Positions 11,907 through 23,769 of a stretch of 64,000 nucleotides of DNA are shown one piece after another; positions within the stretch are counted from its first letter, which is position 1, and every line of letters begins with the position of its first letter. This stretch comes from Akebia trifoliata. Taxonomy: Eukaryota; Streptophyta; Magnoliopsida; Ranunculales; Lardizabalaceae. The translations under genes and the position numbers were made by a program. The stretch is taken from the NCBI GenBank assembly GCA_017979445.1, contig CM030715.1:36205756-36269755 (forward strand). Direction: 5' to 3'. Under the pieces are notes generated by a model. That model ran no database searches, had not been told where the DNA came from, and saw nothing but the letters and a program-made list of their open reading frames with translations.

Positions 11907-13393
11907 TAATTATCAAAAATGAATTAAGTCAATCTAGCATTTTAGTAATTTGTTGGACTGTACAACATTTTAACATGTTAAAATACATTGTCTTACCAAA
12001 ATTGTCCTCTAATTGATTAAAATGTTAGATTGTCCAATGTTTTAATATCTTGCTTTAACAACCCAACAATTTGGCCTCCACCTAAAATGCTGGATAGTCC
12101 AACTATTTACTAAAATGCAGGACTGCATAATTTTCGAAAATATTTATTCATCTTTTAGTAATTTTTCAATTTTAAATTATAAAATTATATGTAGATAATT
12201 TTATATTATATAGATTAGAGAAGGGCGGTCCTTGTTGACCAAAATATACATTAAATAAATTTGTTTATTATAATATTAACCTTAAATAAATACGTTAGTC
12301 AATTTAAAATAATATATATATAATGATATAAAATAAAAAAAATAAAATTATATCTGTCAAGATAGACTGTTATGATTAGAGAACGGATGGTAAGATTGAG
12401 TCAAATCTATATTAATTAATATTTTAGATAATGAAAGTATTCATGAATAAATTCATTACTGCATTTCAAATAAATTTATTATAATAATATGAAGAAAAAA
12501 AAAACAATTTTATTGCTTTTCAAAATTTTATTAAAAAGCAAAAAAGAAAAATAAAATAAAATAAAACCAACATAATTTTATTTTCATCTTTTTCTATTTT
12601 TTTCATCTATGATCAAGGTTTGGAGTCCCTTATTGAGAATTGAGAAATCTGATGGGATAGGGCGTTATCGTAATTTAACCAAATTAAAGAGTAGTTTTTT
12701 ATAATCTTGGTAGGTAGCTAGGAAGGACGACTTTAACATGGCAGTCAGATCCTATGGTGAGGGATTGAAATCTCCTCCCACACCTCAACACGTGTCACAT
12801 AGTCCAAGGATTGTTACGGAGAATCACTAGACAACAAGATTCAAGTTAGTGTGTTGGCAACCACGTGACGACGCAGGAGTGGTTGGTGTATGTGGAATAG
12901 TGGATCTTATTTTAATCTGTTTCGCGTTTAAAACGCTAATATATTTTATTTTTTCGTAAAACATATAAACTGGCAGCTAACTTTAAGAGAATTTATTGCC
13001 ATTTGTCCAACATTTCATCAAATGTCGTATTCAGATTTTTTTATTTATTTAGTTTTTTTAAGTTAACTTTGAATTCAATTGTATATCAGGAATTATTCAA
13101 CACACATATTATTATATTAATTATAAAAATATATATTATTATTATTATATTCTTATTTTTCTAAAATTTTGACGGAGCCACAGATGAAGATTTGGACTTT
13201 GGCCACCACTAAGGACTGACAAACCACGATTTTTGACTAAAATCAAAATATTGATTTTTCAATATTAATGGACTCATACACTAAAAATCATATTCACCGT
13301 TGATTACTGAAGAGAAAACGGACTCATGTTTTATGCTTATAAATCACTCGTGAAAATTAATATAAATCCATTCTGATGAGCTAATTATCTATT
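11904..13393. other. AT-rich intergenic, no gene recognised
   Basis: Mostly A/T with many stops in all frames. I see no conserved protein, RNA or clear transposon end. Confidence 0.6.
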
Positions 13394-13790
13394 GCCAAGA
13401 CAAATCTTTGAGATACTTCATAGACTTGGTAATATAATTTATAAGATAAGCCAAAAATCTCCAATAAGACCAGCAAGCCAAATGTTCTCCCCTGCCAAGA
13501 CAAATCATTGAGATACTTCATGCACTTGAGAAGATCAATCATTTATAAAATAAGCAAAAAATAAAGCTCTAATAACACCATCGAGCCAAAGGTTCTCCCC
13601 TGCCAAGACAAATCATTGAGATACTTTATGCACTCAGAGAAGATCAAGCATAAATCTCCAATAAGACTATCAAGCCAAAAATTCTCCTCAGCCAAGACTA
13701 ATCATTGAGATAATTCATGGACTCAAGTAGACCATTCATAAGATTAGTGAAAAATCTCCAATAAGACCATAAGGCCAAAGGTTCTCTCTA
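13394..13790. repeat. minisatellite, four diverged units of 89-108 bp
   Basis: Units begin at 13394, 13494, 13602 and 13691 with GCCAAGACAAATC.TTGAGAT or a close variant. Each ends with a GCCAAA..TTCTC block. Between these anchors a CTCCAATAAGACCA segment is shared by most units. Insertions and deletions between copies suggest an old array. Confidence 0.8.
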
Positions 13791-13929
13791 AGGGACTTTG
13801 TTAAATCGAAAGACCCTATCAAAAGATTTGGCAAGCATATGAAGCCCTATCAAGGTGTAATGTCTTTCTCGTCATGAGTGACGAAATTTCCTCAAGCTTG
13901 AAAAAGCTAAACAAGTTGGTAAGGATGTC

Positions 13930-14262
13930 AAGCGAAGAATTTTTATCCCCTTGTCCCCCATTCATTCTTTTCACAGATTGGTTCTTTATAGTAGTCAAAA
14001 AGTACATGGCACGAAAACAACACCATGGAGATAAATCTACACACTACCAATCTGCCCAGAATCGCACCGCATTTCCTTGCCCACTCTAAAACTAATGCCT
14101 CTATTAAAATCATCGCTATTATTTAAGATATCTGTCCAAACATCACATCCATACAGGGCTCTAGTCCGACCACTTTCCCACCACCCTATTCTATTACAAC
14201 CAAATATTTTGGCTATGATTTTCATCCACATACTAGAATCCTCCCCAAATTTCCATAATCAT
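13930..14262 (-). mobile_element. LINE relic, RT C-terminal region, inverted segment
   Basis: The minus frame at about 14262-14037 reads like the connection after a plant L1-type reverse transcriptase: KFGEDSSMWMKIIAKIFG, RIGWWESGRTRALYGC, then ISFRVGKEMRC. These correspond to the usual WRK-IIA-K-G, GWW and ISFRVG-G--IRFW blocks. Stops and frame changes show it is dead. Its orientation is opposite to the adjoining segment at 14265-14850. Confidence 0.6.
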
Positions 14263-14264
14263 TT

Positions 14265-14850
14265 GGTGATAGTGGAGATGGTAGTTGAGGGCGTGGAATT
14301 TTGGTTTCACAAGAAATTTTAATGATTGGGAATTAAGTAATGTGGGGTAACTGTTAGACACTATCGAGAGCACGATAGTTGGGACATAGGCAAATGACCG
14401 TCAGCTCTGGGATGATAAATTTATTGTGCGCTCAATGTTTGAGGCTAGGTTGACAAGGTCGATTATATTTTTTCTAGCATCTTTCATTTGGGGAGCTAAA
14501 GTCCCATCTGGAGTCTCAGTGTTTGTTTGGCTAGACACATTGGGAAGACTAACTACTCTGCATCAGTAGATCTTAAGAGGTTTCCAAACTCCCAATTATT
14601 ACTTGTTTTGTTCGAACAGTGGGGAGACGGTCAGTCACCTACTTTTGCATTGTGCTCTTGCTCATGAAGTTTGGTGTCATTTCCTTGACCTCTTTGATTT
14701 GGTTGGATGCTTTTCAGGGTCTATTAAGGAGCTTTTAGGTACTTGAATGTCCCGGGGTTTTGCTTTTAGGGCCTTCAAACACATTCTTTGGAGTCTCCTA
14801 CCCTTTGCTATATGTTGGGGGCCATGGAAGGAGAGGAACATATGCACTTT
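14265..14850 (+). mobile_element. LINE relic, zf-RVT C-terminal region
   Basis: In the + direction, broken by stops and frame shifts, it reads WNFGFTRNFNDWEL, later VPSGVSVFVWLDTLGRLTT, then a zinc-knuckle-like block ending GETVSHLLLHCALAHEVW, and finally LLPFAICWGPWKERN. This is the order seen at the C terminus of plant L1-type LINE ORF2 (zf-RVT). No poly(A) tail is clear at the end. Confidence 0.7.
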
Positions 14851-15281
14851 CAAGTTGGTTTGTTGAACTTCCCTTAGAATACTGAACCACCAAAATTATG
14901 TTTTTGCAGCTTAACATATTTGAGCAAAAACAGTTGTCACAAAGCCCTTCTAGAAGGTTGGTAGGTGCAGTGAACACAGATAAATCGACTAATAAAGTTA
15001 TTGTTATGTATCAACATGTTCAGATCTTACATTAATTACTACATGGTGCAGGCCATTGTATCAATACAACTCATCATGGAACAGTTTATTTGGTAAGCAT
15101 CTACTTCTCCAAAGCAGTCTGAAATGTAGTTTCTTCATACCTGAATTATAAACTATTCTTAGCCATGTGAGAATCAAGTATTAGTAGACCAATTGTACTT
15201 CCCAAGTCTGAAAAATCGTCTGTCGTGTCTCATGGACTTGCTTTATTGGTGAGTGGTTTATCTTAATTATCATAAGATATA
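14851..15281. other. intergenic, nothing recognised
   Basis: Unique-looking sequence with stops in all frames and no motif I can name. Confidence 0.5.
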
Positions 15282-15465
15282 CGATAGGGTAAGATGTCCT
15301 GTTCCTATAGACAGGAATAGTGTCTACCTGCCACAATTTAATTGGAAATAAAACACGTCGAGCTATGTGCCACATAGAGAACAGCTTGGTTAGGTACCTG
15401 ATGTTTAGAATGTGCCATGTAGACACCGTTTCTATTATATAGGAACGGAACACCTTACTGGATCG
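15282..15465. mobile_element. palindromic MITE, GTTCCTATA family, copy 1
   Basis: The left arm (GTAAGATGTCCTGTTCCTAT, then AGTGTCTAC) is mirrored by the right arm (complement: GTAAGGTGTTCCGTTCCTAT, then GGTGTCTAC). Size is about 184 bp. Relatives are at 27064-27231 and, as a half copy, at 18788-18840. Confidence 0.65.
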
Positions 15466-15991
15466 TGCTTCTTATTATAAGACTATTTAACCAAGATGAT
15501 CTCTTGGAGAAATCCAACATTATATGGTCTATTTGTAATGTTGAGAATCTATTAACTTATTTAAATCAAGAAGAGAAAGAGAGTCCTATTGCACATTCAT
15601 ATCTTGACATTTTGCCTTATTCAAGTCTAGATTAGATTAACTTCTCTTGTAGGCCAAGTTTCAACTTTTAAGTTCTGTTCGATTCAAGGATGTTCTACCT
15701 AGGCTACATTGATGAGGTTGGGTTACAATTTAGTTGTGGCCTTGTGGGGTGAGTTGGGTATCATCCTTCATGTTCAATCTTTACCAATTTTGTACTAATT
15801 TTCAGATGTTGCATCTGTGGGTTAGCTTTGTAAAATCATATATAGTTGGCAGGTTTCCTAATCAAGCTACAAATTATGGCTAGGTCTAAAAATGGGTCTT
15901 CACCACCAAGCACCACATCTTGAACTTAAAGATCTCCATATATTAAATATTATTTCTATTGGCCTTTGTGGAGTCTAGTTATGTTTAATCT
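15466..15991. other. intergenic, nothing recognised
   Basis: No gene or repeat end identified. Confidence 0.5.
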
Positions 15992-16366
15992 TGTTGATGA
16001 CCTGACCCGACTCGAATAATGTTATGTGAGTTTTTTATGGGAGATTTTCTAAGGCTTTGTGAAAAAAAAAAAAATTAGCCCGTTTTGTAACCCATTGTAA
16101 ATCATGTGCGCAGTATATAGAAATCACTTTTGGTGATTAGGTTTTTTTTTTTTAACGTAGTTTTGGTTGTCATTTTTTTTGAGATTGTAACCGCACATTT
16201 ATTTTCTTCTTGATAATAGTGAAACCCCTACAACTCTATGGACGTAGGCAAATTGCCGAATCACGTAAATACTGTTTTGTGCATGTGATTGTTTTTTTTT
16301 TCAACGTGTGTTTTTTCTCTATTTTTGTTTCTCACAGGTTGGGAATTTCGGATTGAATTCCCTACA
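15992..16366 (+). mobile_element. copia-type solo LTR-like sequence
   Basis: It starts TGTTGATGA and ends CCCTACA, as TG...CA LTRs do. Inside are hallmarks of a common plant copia LTR: ATCACTTTTGGTGATTAGG, GTAACCGCACATTTATT, GTGAAACCCCTACAACTC, then ATGGACGTAGGCAAATTGCC and ATCACGTAAAT. No internal retrotransposon region or second LTR is nearby. Flanks AATCT and ATTTT are not a clear duplication, so exact ends are uncertain. Confidence 0.55.
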
Positions 16367-18395
16367 ATTTTCACTATATATGTTACTTATAGAAGAATAA
16401 AAGAATCTTAAATATCAAAATTGAGTCGTAGATGAATCCATTTGAGTCAAGATTTTGGTCTTCGTTGCATGTGGTAGGAGAGGAAAGCATGGACCATTTC
16501 AATCTGCGAGGAAGATGGATACAAAATTTTCTCTTGATTGTTTTTCTTTTATGCAATTCGGTGAACGATGAATATTATGATCCTTTTTCGACAAAAAACA
16601 TTTCTTCCTTCAATCGACATTATTCTTATTCTGTAATTTCTATTTTATGATCATCATAGGTTGCCGACACATGGGAGTCTCTTGATGGGTGGCTTGGAAC
16701 AGAGATTTGTTGTTACAAAATTTTTGTGCCAAGTTGATGAACTAATGGCATGACACCACGTGTATTTAAATAGAAAAAGTTATTGGTTAATAGAGAGAAA
16801 ATTGCCAGAAAAAATTTATGGATGGTTTTAAGTGCTTGCATTTTACTTGCTTTCTCAATGCACATGACATCATGCCATTGATTCATCAGCTTATTACAAA
16901 ATTTTCATAACAACGCATTTCTGTTCGATTGCTTAACACTATTCATCTTGTTTACGTTACACAATATTTGGATGGGGAAGAAGAGCGATATTCTTGCTGG
17001 CATCATAACAGGCTGATTCTATCATCAATGGCATTTTTTTTAATGATACATAAGAGAATCGAATAACATAGTAGTCACGAACAATTTTTTGTAGCAGTAC
17101 CCCAAATTATTGGGCTCATTAGTTTGCAGCCTCATTATTTGATCTTCTATATATTTAAAAAAAAAGGTGGTGTGGCAATACTCTCTTTCTCTCTCTCTTG
17201 TTTTTTAAGGTAGAAACAATTGAGCCCTTCCAATCCTTTGTGATGGATGCCCAAGTTGACAATTGTACAAAAGTATCAAACATTTTAGCTACCATCAGCA
17301 AGAAATGTCCATTTCAAAGTACAGATGCATGGCTTATCCCCCACAGACCCCACCAACAAAGCAATATCCTCCTCCAATCTTCTTCCTTGTATTTTACAAA
17401 ATAAACTTAATTAAATTGCCAGATCTTTCTAGCTATGGCTCTGTCTCTCAAGTTCGAACTTTCATCCCAAAGGATTGAATTAAATATGAATCGATACAGT
17501 AGATTAATATTCTACTTCTAAGATGAAGAATGAATTTCCTCCAAGTCTACTTATTTTTTTCCCACTATATTTGGAAATTTTTGTACCAAAAAGAGTGATA
17601 CATGTGATGTTCTTTTTGTAATTTGTAATTTCTTTCTTCGACACAAAAATGTTTTTTCTGAGTATGCACATCAAGAAGCCATCTTTGGAAATGTTTATGA
17701 AAAATTATGTGAGTGCATCTGTAGCACTTTTTTTTTTCCTCAATGTTAATTCCGAAAGGTTGAGAGAGTTTTAGGTTGTAGATGTGAATTTGAAGATACT
17801 TGTTCAACACAATTACAGAGAAATTAATGAAATAAACTAAAGAAAATCAATATTTATGCGATTCAGGAATGATACCTATGTCCACGAATAGATCTAATCT
17901 TCTTCACTAAAAAAATCAAAAGATAATGGCAAGAAAACTCAAGATTTTAATCCTAAATCCCCTGAAATCCTCATATATCTCTTTTCCTATTTCTCTCAAA
18001 ACCTAGAAGAAAATCGTAATTATGAAAAATATCTCATAACATTGCTATTTATTGGTTTATAATATAGAAAAACTTATCTGCACCGTTAGAATAAAATATA
18101 ATCCAATAGCTACTATAAAAGATACATAAATAATAATAGGGGCACCAAAATTCTTTTGTATTGAATTCTTCATTTTCACAGCTTTGGAGTAGATTAAAAA
18201 GAAAGATTCTTTATAATAAAAAAATCTGATCTAGACTATGATATTTAGATGCAGGGGCAAATTCATAATGGATGCACTTGCCCCCACAAGAATTTTTGTA
18301 TAAAAGATCTATGAGCTTATTATGACAGATAACATTGGTGTTTAGAAGTTGAAGAATCGTTGATCATCTATTTTTTGTAAATCAATTTTTATTGA
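16367..18395. other. intergenic, no gene recognised
   Basis: Several frames of 60-80 codons occur (16432-16650, 17198-17478, 17565-17810) but none resembles a family I know. Short CT runs near 17183-17199. Confidence 0.5.
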
Positions 18396-18550
18396 GTTAG
18401 AAATTTCAGAATGGACTGATTTTTTGTGAAGATGATCTCCTTATCATAAAGACGAACCTCACCAAAAATCAGTTAATTTCAAAATTTCTAACTCATGTAG
18501 GACTATCATCACCAAAAATCAGTCCATTCCAAAAATTTTAACCCATGTAA
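18396..18550. repeat. one inverted and two direct copies of a 40-bp block
   Basis: The block TGAGTTAGAAATTTC...GACTGATTTTT (18396-18426) is found twice more as its complement (AAAAATCAGT...TTTCTAACTCATG near 18473-18497 and AAAAATCAGTCC...TTTTAACCCATG near 18516-18547). This allows alternative hairpins. It is probably part of a decayed element. Confidence 0.55.
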
Positions 18551-18787
18551 GATAAAACACATATCGTAAAACATAGGGTAAATAATAAGGTGCCGAACAT
18601 ACCCCTATACTTTTATATATATATATATTTTCACTTTTAATTGCCTTCACATGGGCAAAGCCCTGACTTCGCCCACACTAGAGGTTTTTTTTTTTTCCCA
18701 AGGTGAAACTTGAAACTAAAAGAGTAATCCAAAAAGATAGGTGCTACAGACGACCTGTTCACGCAATAGATTTATTGGTAAGAGTCG

Positions 18788-18840
18788 CGATCCAAGACGG
18801 TGTCCCGTTCCTGTAGCAACATATAGTGTCTATTTGATAA
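18788..18840. mobile_element. half copy of GTTCCTATA-family MITE
   Basis: CGATCCAAGACGGTGTCCCG followed by TTCCTGTAGCAAC and AGTGTCTA matches one arm of the elements at 15282-15465 and 27064-27231. The opposite arm is missing. Confidence 0.45.
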
Positions 18841-19800
18841 TTAAGGGAGATAAGCACCGTCACCATGGATTGGGTTGATGGCCCATCACATTGATAAGCC
18901 CCTCGCATTATTGAAGTTGCACTGCCTCATTGGTTTAAAGCACTAGCGGACAAGTAAGGCTTCGTCACTGGTTGTCAATCCTTCTTATCATTCTTTCTTT
19001 AATAAGTACCAAACCTTGATTCATGTTCATTTTTCCATTCATAAAAGACAACCATGACTTCATCTTCAAACACTACAAATTGATTTTTGTACGTTTCTCC
19101 ACATTGAGACAAAAGCTTTATCAACAGCCCATGTCAGCATTGTTTGCTGAAGATTAGTCTCAACCCATAATACATTTCATCTATTAGTTGAATTCATTTA
19201 CAACTTAATTATCTATTTAATAAGATTAATCTAATCATTTTCCTTTCAATTTTTATCGTAGTGTCACGTCCGCATTAATATCATATTGAAAAGTTCAATC
19301 CTTACAAATATAATTGACTAATGTTTCTCATAAAAATCGTGTCACACAAATTAGTTCATTACCACATTTCTAATCTTATACATAAATTATCTTAAAATTT
19401 AAATTTAAATTTATATAATTACTTATATTCAAATGAAATGAAATATAATGGGACAGTTAAATTATTTAACATGATCTCAACGTGTGTATATATATATATA
19501 TATAATAATTTAATTCGTATTATTTAAAGAGAATAACATGATATTTTCCATTATGACATGATCCGATCATCAATTTACTCATTGATTGTCCAAAATGCAA
19601 AATGCATGTCAATCATTAGATCTTAATAATTTGATCAATCATCCACTTTTCATTGGCTTGTTTACAAATAAATTCTATTTATATCAATATTTAGCCAAAA
19701 AAAAATATCCATTCATGTCATGGTTATAACTTATATATTAATCACGTGAGTCTAAACATTGCACCAAGAATAATGATTTTCTAAACATATCTTCTATGTC
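18841..19800. other. AT-rich intergenic, no gene recognised
   Basis: Contains a short TA run at 19488-19504. No coding or RNA feature identified. Confidence 0.5.
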
Positions 19801-19896
19801 CATCACAGAATCATAGATCATTGATCGTGATACACATAATTATAAAAAAAAAATTTGTGCATCCCAAGATAAATGACGATTCTGTGATGTGATGGG
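19801..19896. mobile_element. palindromic MITE, CATAGATT family
   Basis: CATCACAGAATCATAGATCA at the left is mirrored by GACGATTCTGTGATGTGATG at the right. The inner part holds GTGATACACA/TGTGCATCCCA, the same internal pair seen in the copies at 58988 and 59243. Confidence 0.5.
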
Positions 19897-19949
19897 GGTA
19901 TTAAATTATCACTATTCTTAAACTAATTGGGCCACTTCTATTTTTTTTT

Positions 19950-20045
19950 TTTTAACGAAATCGTGATTTTTTATGCTCATAAATATGTGCAATTGTAGAT
20001 CCCAAGAAAAAGAATTTATGATTATAACACATGCCTTAGGACCTG
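19950..20045. mobile_element. half copy of CATAGATT-family MITE
   Basis: GTGCAATTGTAGATCCCAAG followed by AATTTATGATT and ACACATGCC matches the right arm of the 58988-59122 element. A left arm is only weakly visible. Confidence 0.35.
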
Positions 20046-20320
20046 TGTGAGAAAATTATTATTATTTTGTAACAGTTTTCTTGGGTTGAAAGCTATCCCA
20101 TGCATGTATACCACTTGTAGAAATATGATAATGATTTGCTATAATTATAGTACAGAACAGAGGCATCCACAGGACGTCTAGTTGGCCATATGAAAGATGC
20201 GCATTGCACTCTGCGGGTATTGTAGTACAGAGAGAATCTTACTTACAAGACACCACTATCTCGAGTCGAGTTCCGGTTCCACCACCTTTTTCTCTCATAC
20301 GTCACACTCCACAATCCTTA

Positions 20321-20350
20321 GTCCACGTCATCATATATACCCTTTATAAA
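20321..20350 (+). promoter_or_regulatory. probable core promoter of the S40 gene
   Basis: An ACGT-core motif (CCACGTCA, 20321-20328) is followed by TATATA and TTTATAAAT (20334-20350), about 200 bases before the ATG. ACGT-core boxes are often bZIP sites in stress and ABA promoters. A CT-rich leader (20458-20483) follows. Confidence 0.5.
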
Positions 20351-20457
20351 TGTCCTCTCATATTAACATATACTGACGTGGATTTTCGCCTAAGAGATTT
20401 TTATAGGGCCACGCGTCGTCGTCGTCATCGTAGCTTTTGGGAGAAAAAGATCACTCT

Positions 20458-20483
20458 CTTTCTCTCTCTCTCTCTCTCTCTCT
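20458..20483. repeat. (CT)n microsatellite in S40 leader
   Basis: Pyrimidine dinucleotide run between the TATA region and the S40 start codon, probably in the 5' leader. Confidence 0.8.
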
Positions 20484-20549
20484 GGTTGAGAACCAGAGAA
20501 TGACCAATCCCTGACCCTAATCTCTTAATAGAAATCCCGGATTTCTCCC

Positions 20550-21224
20550 ATGGAAGAAGAGGGGCGATCGCCTATGGTTTCTCTCCACAAGAACACTTCT
20601 TCTTCCTCAACAATCCGATTTCTTGGTCTTCTAAAACAACCAGATTCGGATTCAAGCCCATTCGAATTGGAGGAGAGCGACGTGATTTGGTCTCCCGATC
20701 TCAACGACTCTCCAAACACTGATTCCGTCGATTCGAATTCTCCGGCCTTATCGACGGTGTCAAATTCTTCGATCAATCACCGGCACTCCTTCCGTCCTGA
20801 GAAATTTGGTCTCTCAGCTGCACTGAGCGACTATAATCTCCCTTTCGTGCAGCGAAAACCATCTCTGAATCCATCTTTTTCTGCCGCAAGTGCAGCACGA
20901 ACGATTCCTCCCGTGCCGATCCCGCGGTCTGGTTCGAGCTCGGACGATTTCTCTGGCTCGTATTCGGGGAAATTCCACCAATCAGCTCCTGTAAATGTAC
21001 CTGTATGGCCTAAGGCGAATGGTGCCAATGGATCGGCAAAATTAGGGTTTTTGGATGAGGAAGATGTGGAAACAGAGGAGGAAATGCTTCCACCGCACGA
21101 GATCGTGGCGAGGTCGCATACCACTACGTGTTCGGTGTTTGAAGGCGTCGGGCGGACGCTCAAAGGGAGGGATCTGCGCCGCGTCAGGAATGCTATTTGG
21201 CAGAAAACAGGTTTTCTGGATTGA
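20550..21224 (+). CDS. senescence regulator S40 family protein (DUF584)
   Basis: Intronless 224-residue gene. S40 proteins are small plant regulators, mostly nuclear, induced during leaf senescence and by stress; their biochemical activity is not established. The N-terminal half is Ser/Pro/Asp rich with FLGLLKQPDSDSS and DVIWSPDL motifs (about residues 24-50). A central Ser-rich linker includes IPRSGSSSDDFSGS, followed by a short acidic stretch. The diagnostic C terminus is PPHEIVARS, then GVGRTLKGRDLRRVRNAIWQ, ending KTGFLD. The ATG at 20550 precedes the family-typical N terminus and the protein ends naturally. Good TATA and ACGT elements lie upstream. It stands alone between two transposon-rich regions. 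Confidence 0.92.
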   Translation: MEEEGRSPMVSLHKNTSSSSTIRFLGLLKQPDSDSSPFELEESDVIWSPDLNDSPNTDSVDSNSPALSTVSNSSINHRHSFRPEKFGLSAALSDYNLPFVQRKPSLNPSFSAASAARTIPPVPIPRSGSSSDDFSGSYSGKFHQSAPVNVPVWPKANGANGSAKLGFLDEEDVETEEEMLPPHEIVARSHTTTCSVFEGVGRTLKGRDLRRVRNAIWQKTGFLD

Positions 21225-22038
21225 AAACCCTTCTTCTGTCTCTCTTTGTTTATTTATTTAATTTTCCCTGTTATAATTGTTCCCATGAAACTCTAATATT
21301 CTGGGCTTCTCTTGGTTTCTATTTTACTAGGGCTTTGGGGTTTTGTAGATTATGTTAATAATTCGTGGATAACCTTATAAATATCATTATGATACATTCT
21401 CAAAATCTCAAGTTGTATATATTAGATTGGAAATGAGATGGAAGGGAATGGGCTTTTCAAGAATTTGGTATAAATAATGTTGGTGAGGTTCTTTATCTTT
21501 GATTTCTGTTTGGATTTTATGTAAAATAACTTTCTTAATTTTCTAATGTTGAAAATTCTTCAACCAAAGTGAAAGCTTAGACATGAAGTTCTTTCTAATC
21601 ATTCAAAGGGAGCCTTGTTTGTTTGATGATGGGTATGATATCTAAATAAATAATGATGGTGGAATGCTTTATCTTTGGTTTTCATTAGGATGTTGTGTAA
21701 AATATTGTGTCAAAAAAAATATTCTTGGAAGGGAAAACTTAGATATGAAGTTTGTTTAATTTAATGTTGCACTCCACATATTACACCTTACTGCAATGCA
21801 ACTGAACTACTACTAATCTCTGCTGGTTTTATCGAGGAATATGGTTTCCTTGCTCATCTTCGAGTAAGCATCTGAAGATGGACTGAATTAGGGTTGATTT
21901 GGTTGCATAGAAAAAATTATGCAAATTGAAGGGGAATGGGGTCTTGAAAATAGAAAAACTTGGTTTTTGGTTATCGAGAATGAAGGAAATTATTGTTTGT
22001 GATCTGACTTCATTGACATGATTGGCTGCTCTAGATGG
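21225..22038. other. S40 3' flank and intergenic, no gene recognised
   Basis: AT-rich. Two similar blocks (ATGAAGTT.TTTCTAAT near 21580 and a diverged copy near 21738, each preceded by a similar TTATCTTTG...TTTCT stretch near 21495 and 21668) suggest an old local duplication. Confidence 0.45.
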
Positions 22039-22900
22039 CAGTTTTTTTTAATAATGATAAATTTTATTGAGAATAAGACATCTTGGAGGTCGAGATGGTC
22101 CCCATACTAGAAGACACAAAAAAGAAAGAGGAAGATACATACAAATCCTAACAATCAACCCAAACCAAACTACGAACTACCCAAAGACTCCCAGTAATAC
22201 AAAATCCTTGAAGAAGACTCCTTCAAAATATTTGCACAACTTGCTCCAATAGACTAGAAGGCCCAAAATTTTCAATATCACTTCTTGAGGAGAATGTTCA
22301 TCTCCTTGAAACACCTTTTTGTTCCTCTCTTTCCATAACCCCCAACACTACAAAAGGAAGAATAGCCCACAAGTATATTTTCTTGTTAGAGAATACAAGA
22401 TGAGTCCACCTGAGGAAAAAAGAAAGAACAACATTAGGGAAGACCCTATCAATCTAAAAAAGAAAGAGAAAAATAAACCCAAATTCCAAGAGAGAAGGGA
22501 TAATGAATTAAAATGTGACACATCGATTCACCATTTTCCTTACAAAGGAAACAAAAGTTTTGAAATGGCACACCACACTTTATCAGGTTATCTAACGTTA
22601 GAATTCTCCCAAGGGATGTTAACTTGCAAAAACATGCAACCATGGATGGGAGGAGATCAAATTGCATATTCCGAGAAGACTAAAACGAAGGAAGGCACTA
22701 ATGCTTTGTGAAACAAGCGCACGGAAAATCTATTTTCCTTACTCACACTCCACTCACTTCTGTCCTCATTCTCAACAAATTGGTGAGGAGTGAGAAGATC
22801 AAGGAGAAATGCAATCTCATTGATTTCCAGTCATTAAAAAATTTTCGAAAGCCCAGGTCCCCAGAAAAGTCAAGCCCATTGTGAATCAGACAATCCTGCA
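22039..22900 (-). mobile_element. L1-type LINE 3' fragment (zf-RVT region)
   Basis: The minus frame at 22667-22449 reads LGRILTLDNLIKCGVPFQNF, C-LCKENGESMCHILIHYPFSLG, IWVYF, the zinc-knuckle C terminus of plant LINE ORF2. On the minus strand the sequence then runs to an A-rich end (complement of the T run at 22039-22048), as expected for a 3' tail. The upstream part is missing or too diverged, so it looks 5' truncated. Confidence 0.65.
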
Positions 22901-23760
22901 CAACTTTTTTTTATTTTAAAGAAGCTGCATAAAGGGAAGGATAGTGTGTTCCACCCCACCACTTGTCTTCCCAAGACCTCACCTTCATTGTCCTTTAGAT
23001 TATAGTTTGAAAGGCTAGTATTTCAAATGGAGTTTGCTTCATAAGAAAATATTTATCTTGAGCCAAAGGATCCTTACATTTTACTTTTTTGCTTTTGGAT
23101 CATATGCTATGAGCTTAACTTTAAGAATCCTAGTCCTTCATTTTTTCTATGTTAAACTATGTATCCTATTAAGTTATGCCACTTCAATTTTGCTTCAATA
23201 CCTCAATCATTATTTTTCCCTTTTGCTTTCCCTTTTAGTATCTTCAATCCAAACTTTCATTTCCATTGGTGTTTTATCCGTCTTCATTGCACATGGCCAA
23301 ACCATTTATTACTTATTGGGGATACTATATTTTTACAAATGCATTCATGGAACTTGTCTACATTAACTCTTTTCTTGACTACATTAACATAACTAGTACT
23401 ATTGTAGCCTTATAAAGTTATTATTTTTAATTTGATCGATATGCCTCAGTCACATGGCACTTGGGAAGCACATTTCCGCTGCAATCATCAAACTCATCTT
23501 TTATGGACCACATCTCCCTTATTTTCTTCCTCTTTATGGAGAATGACCTCAAGGTGCAAAAAGGTTTGTGTTCTAGTATCTCCGAAGTGTCAATCTCAAC
23601 TAGCTCATCCTCACTATGTGTTTTAACTAAAGTTGTAGTACACGTACTTCGTTCTGTTCAAGCTTATTTTAAATCCCATAATAGTTAAAAGCTTGTCCTC
23701 TCTGGACTTCTAGTTTTGTATACAATCACTTCCTATTGTCATCAATCAACACTAGGTTGT

Positions 23761-23769
23761 CTGCAAATA
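23761..23769. repeat. left target-site duplication of the MULE
   Basis: CTGCAAATA, matched by CTGCAAGTA at 25000-25008 (8 of 9). Nine bases is the Mutator superfamily duplication length. Confidence 0.8.

Noticed and set aside
11780..12016. 78-codon frame across the (AT)n tract
   Set aside because: It is Tyr-Ile repeats produced by the microsatellite; there is no start context or conserved sequence.
16432..16650. 72-codon frame, considered as an organelle-derived insert
   Set aside because: I could not match it to any organellar gene that I know, and the flanks look nuclear.
17440..17480. tRNA-like B box (AAGTTCGAACTTTC)
   Set aside because: No A box at the right distance and no cloverleaf can be drawn.
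20204..20503. 99-codon frame upstream of S40
   Set aside because: It spans the TATA box and CT repeat of the S40 promoter and has no recognisable motif.
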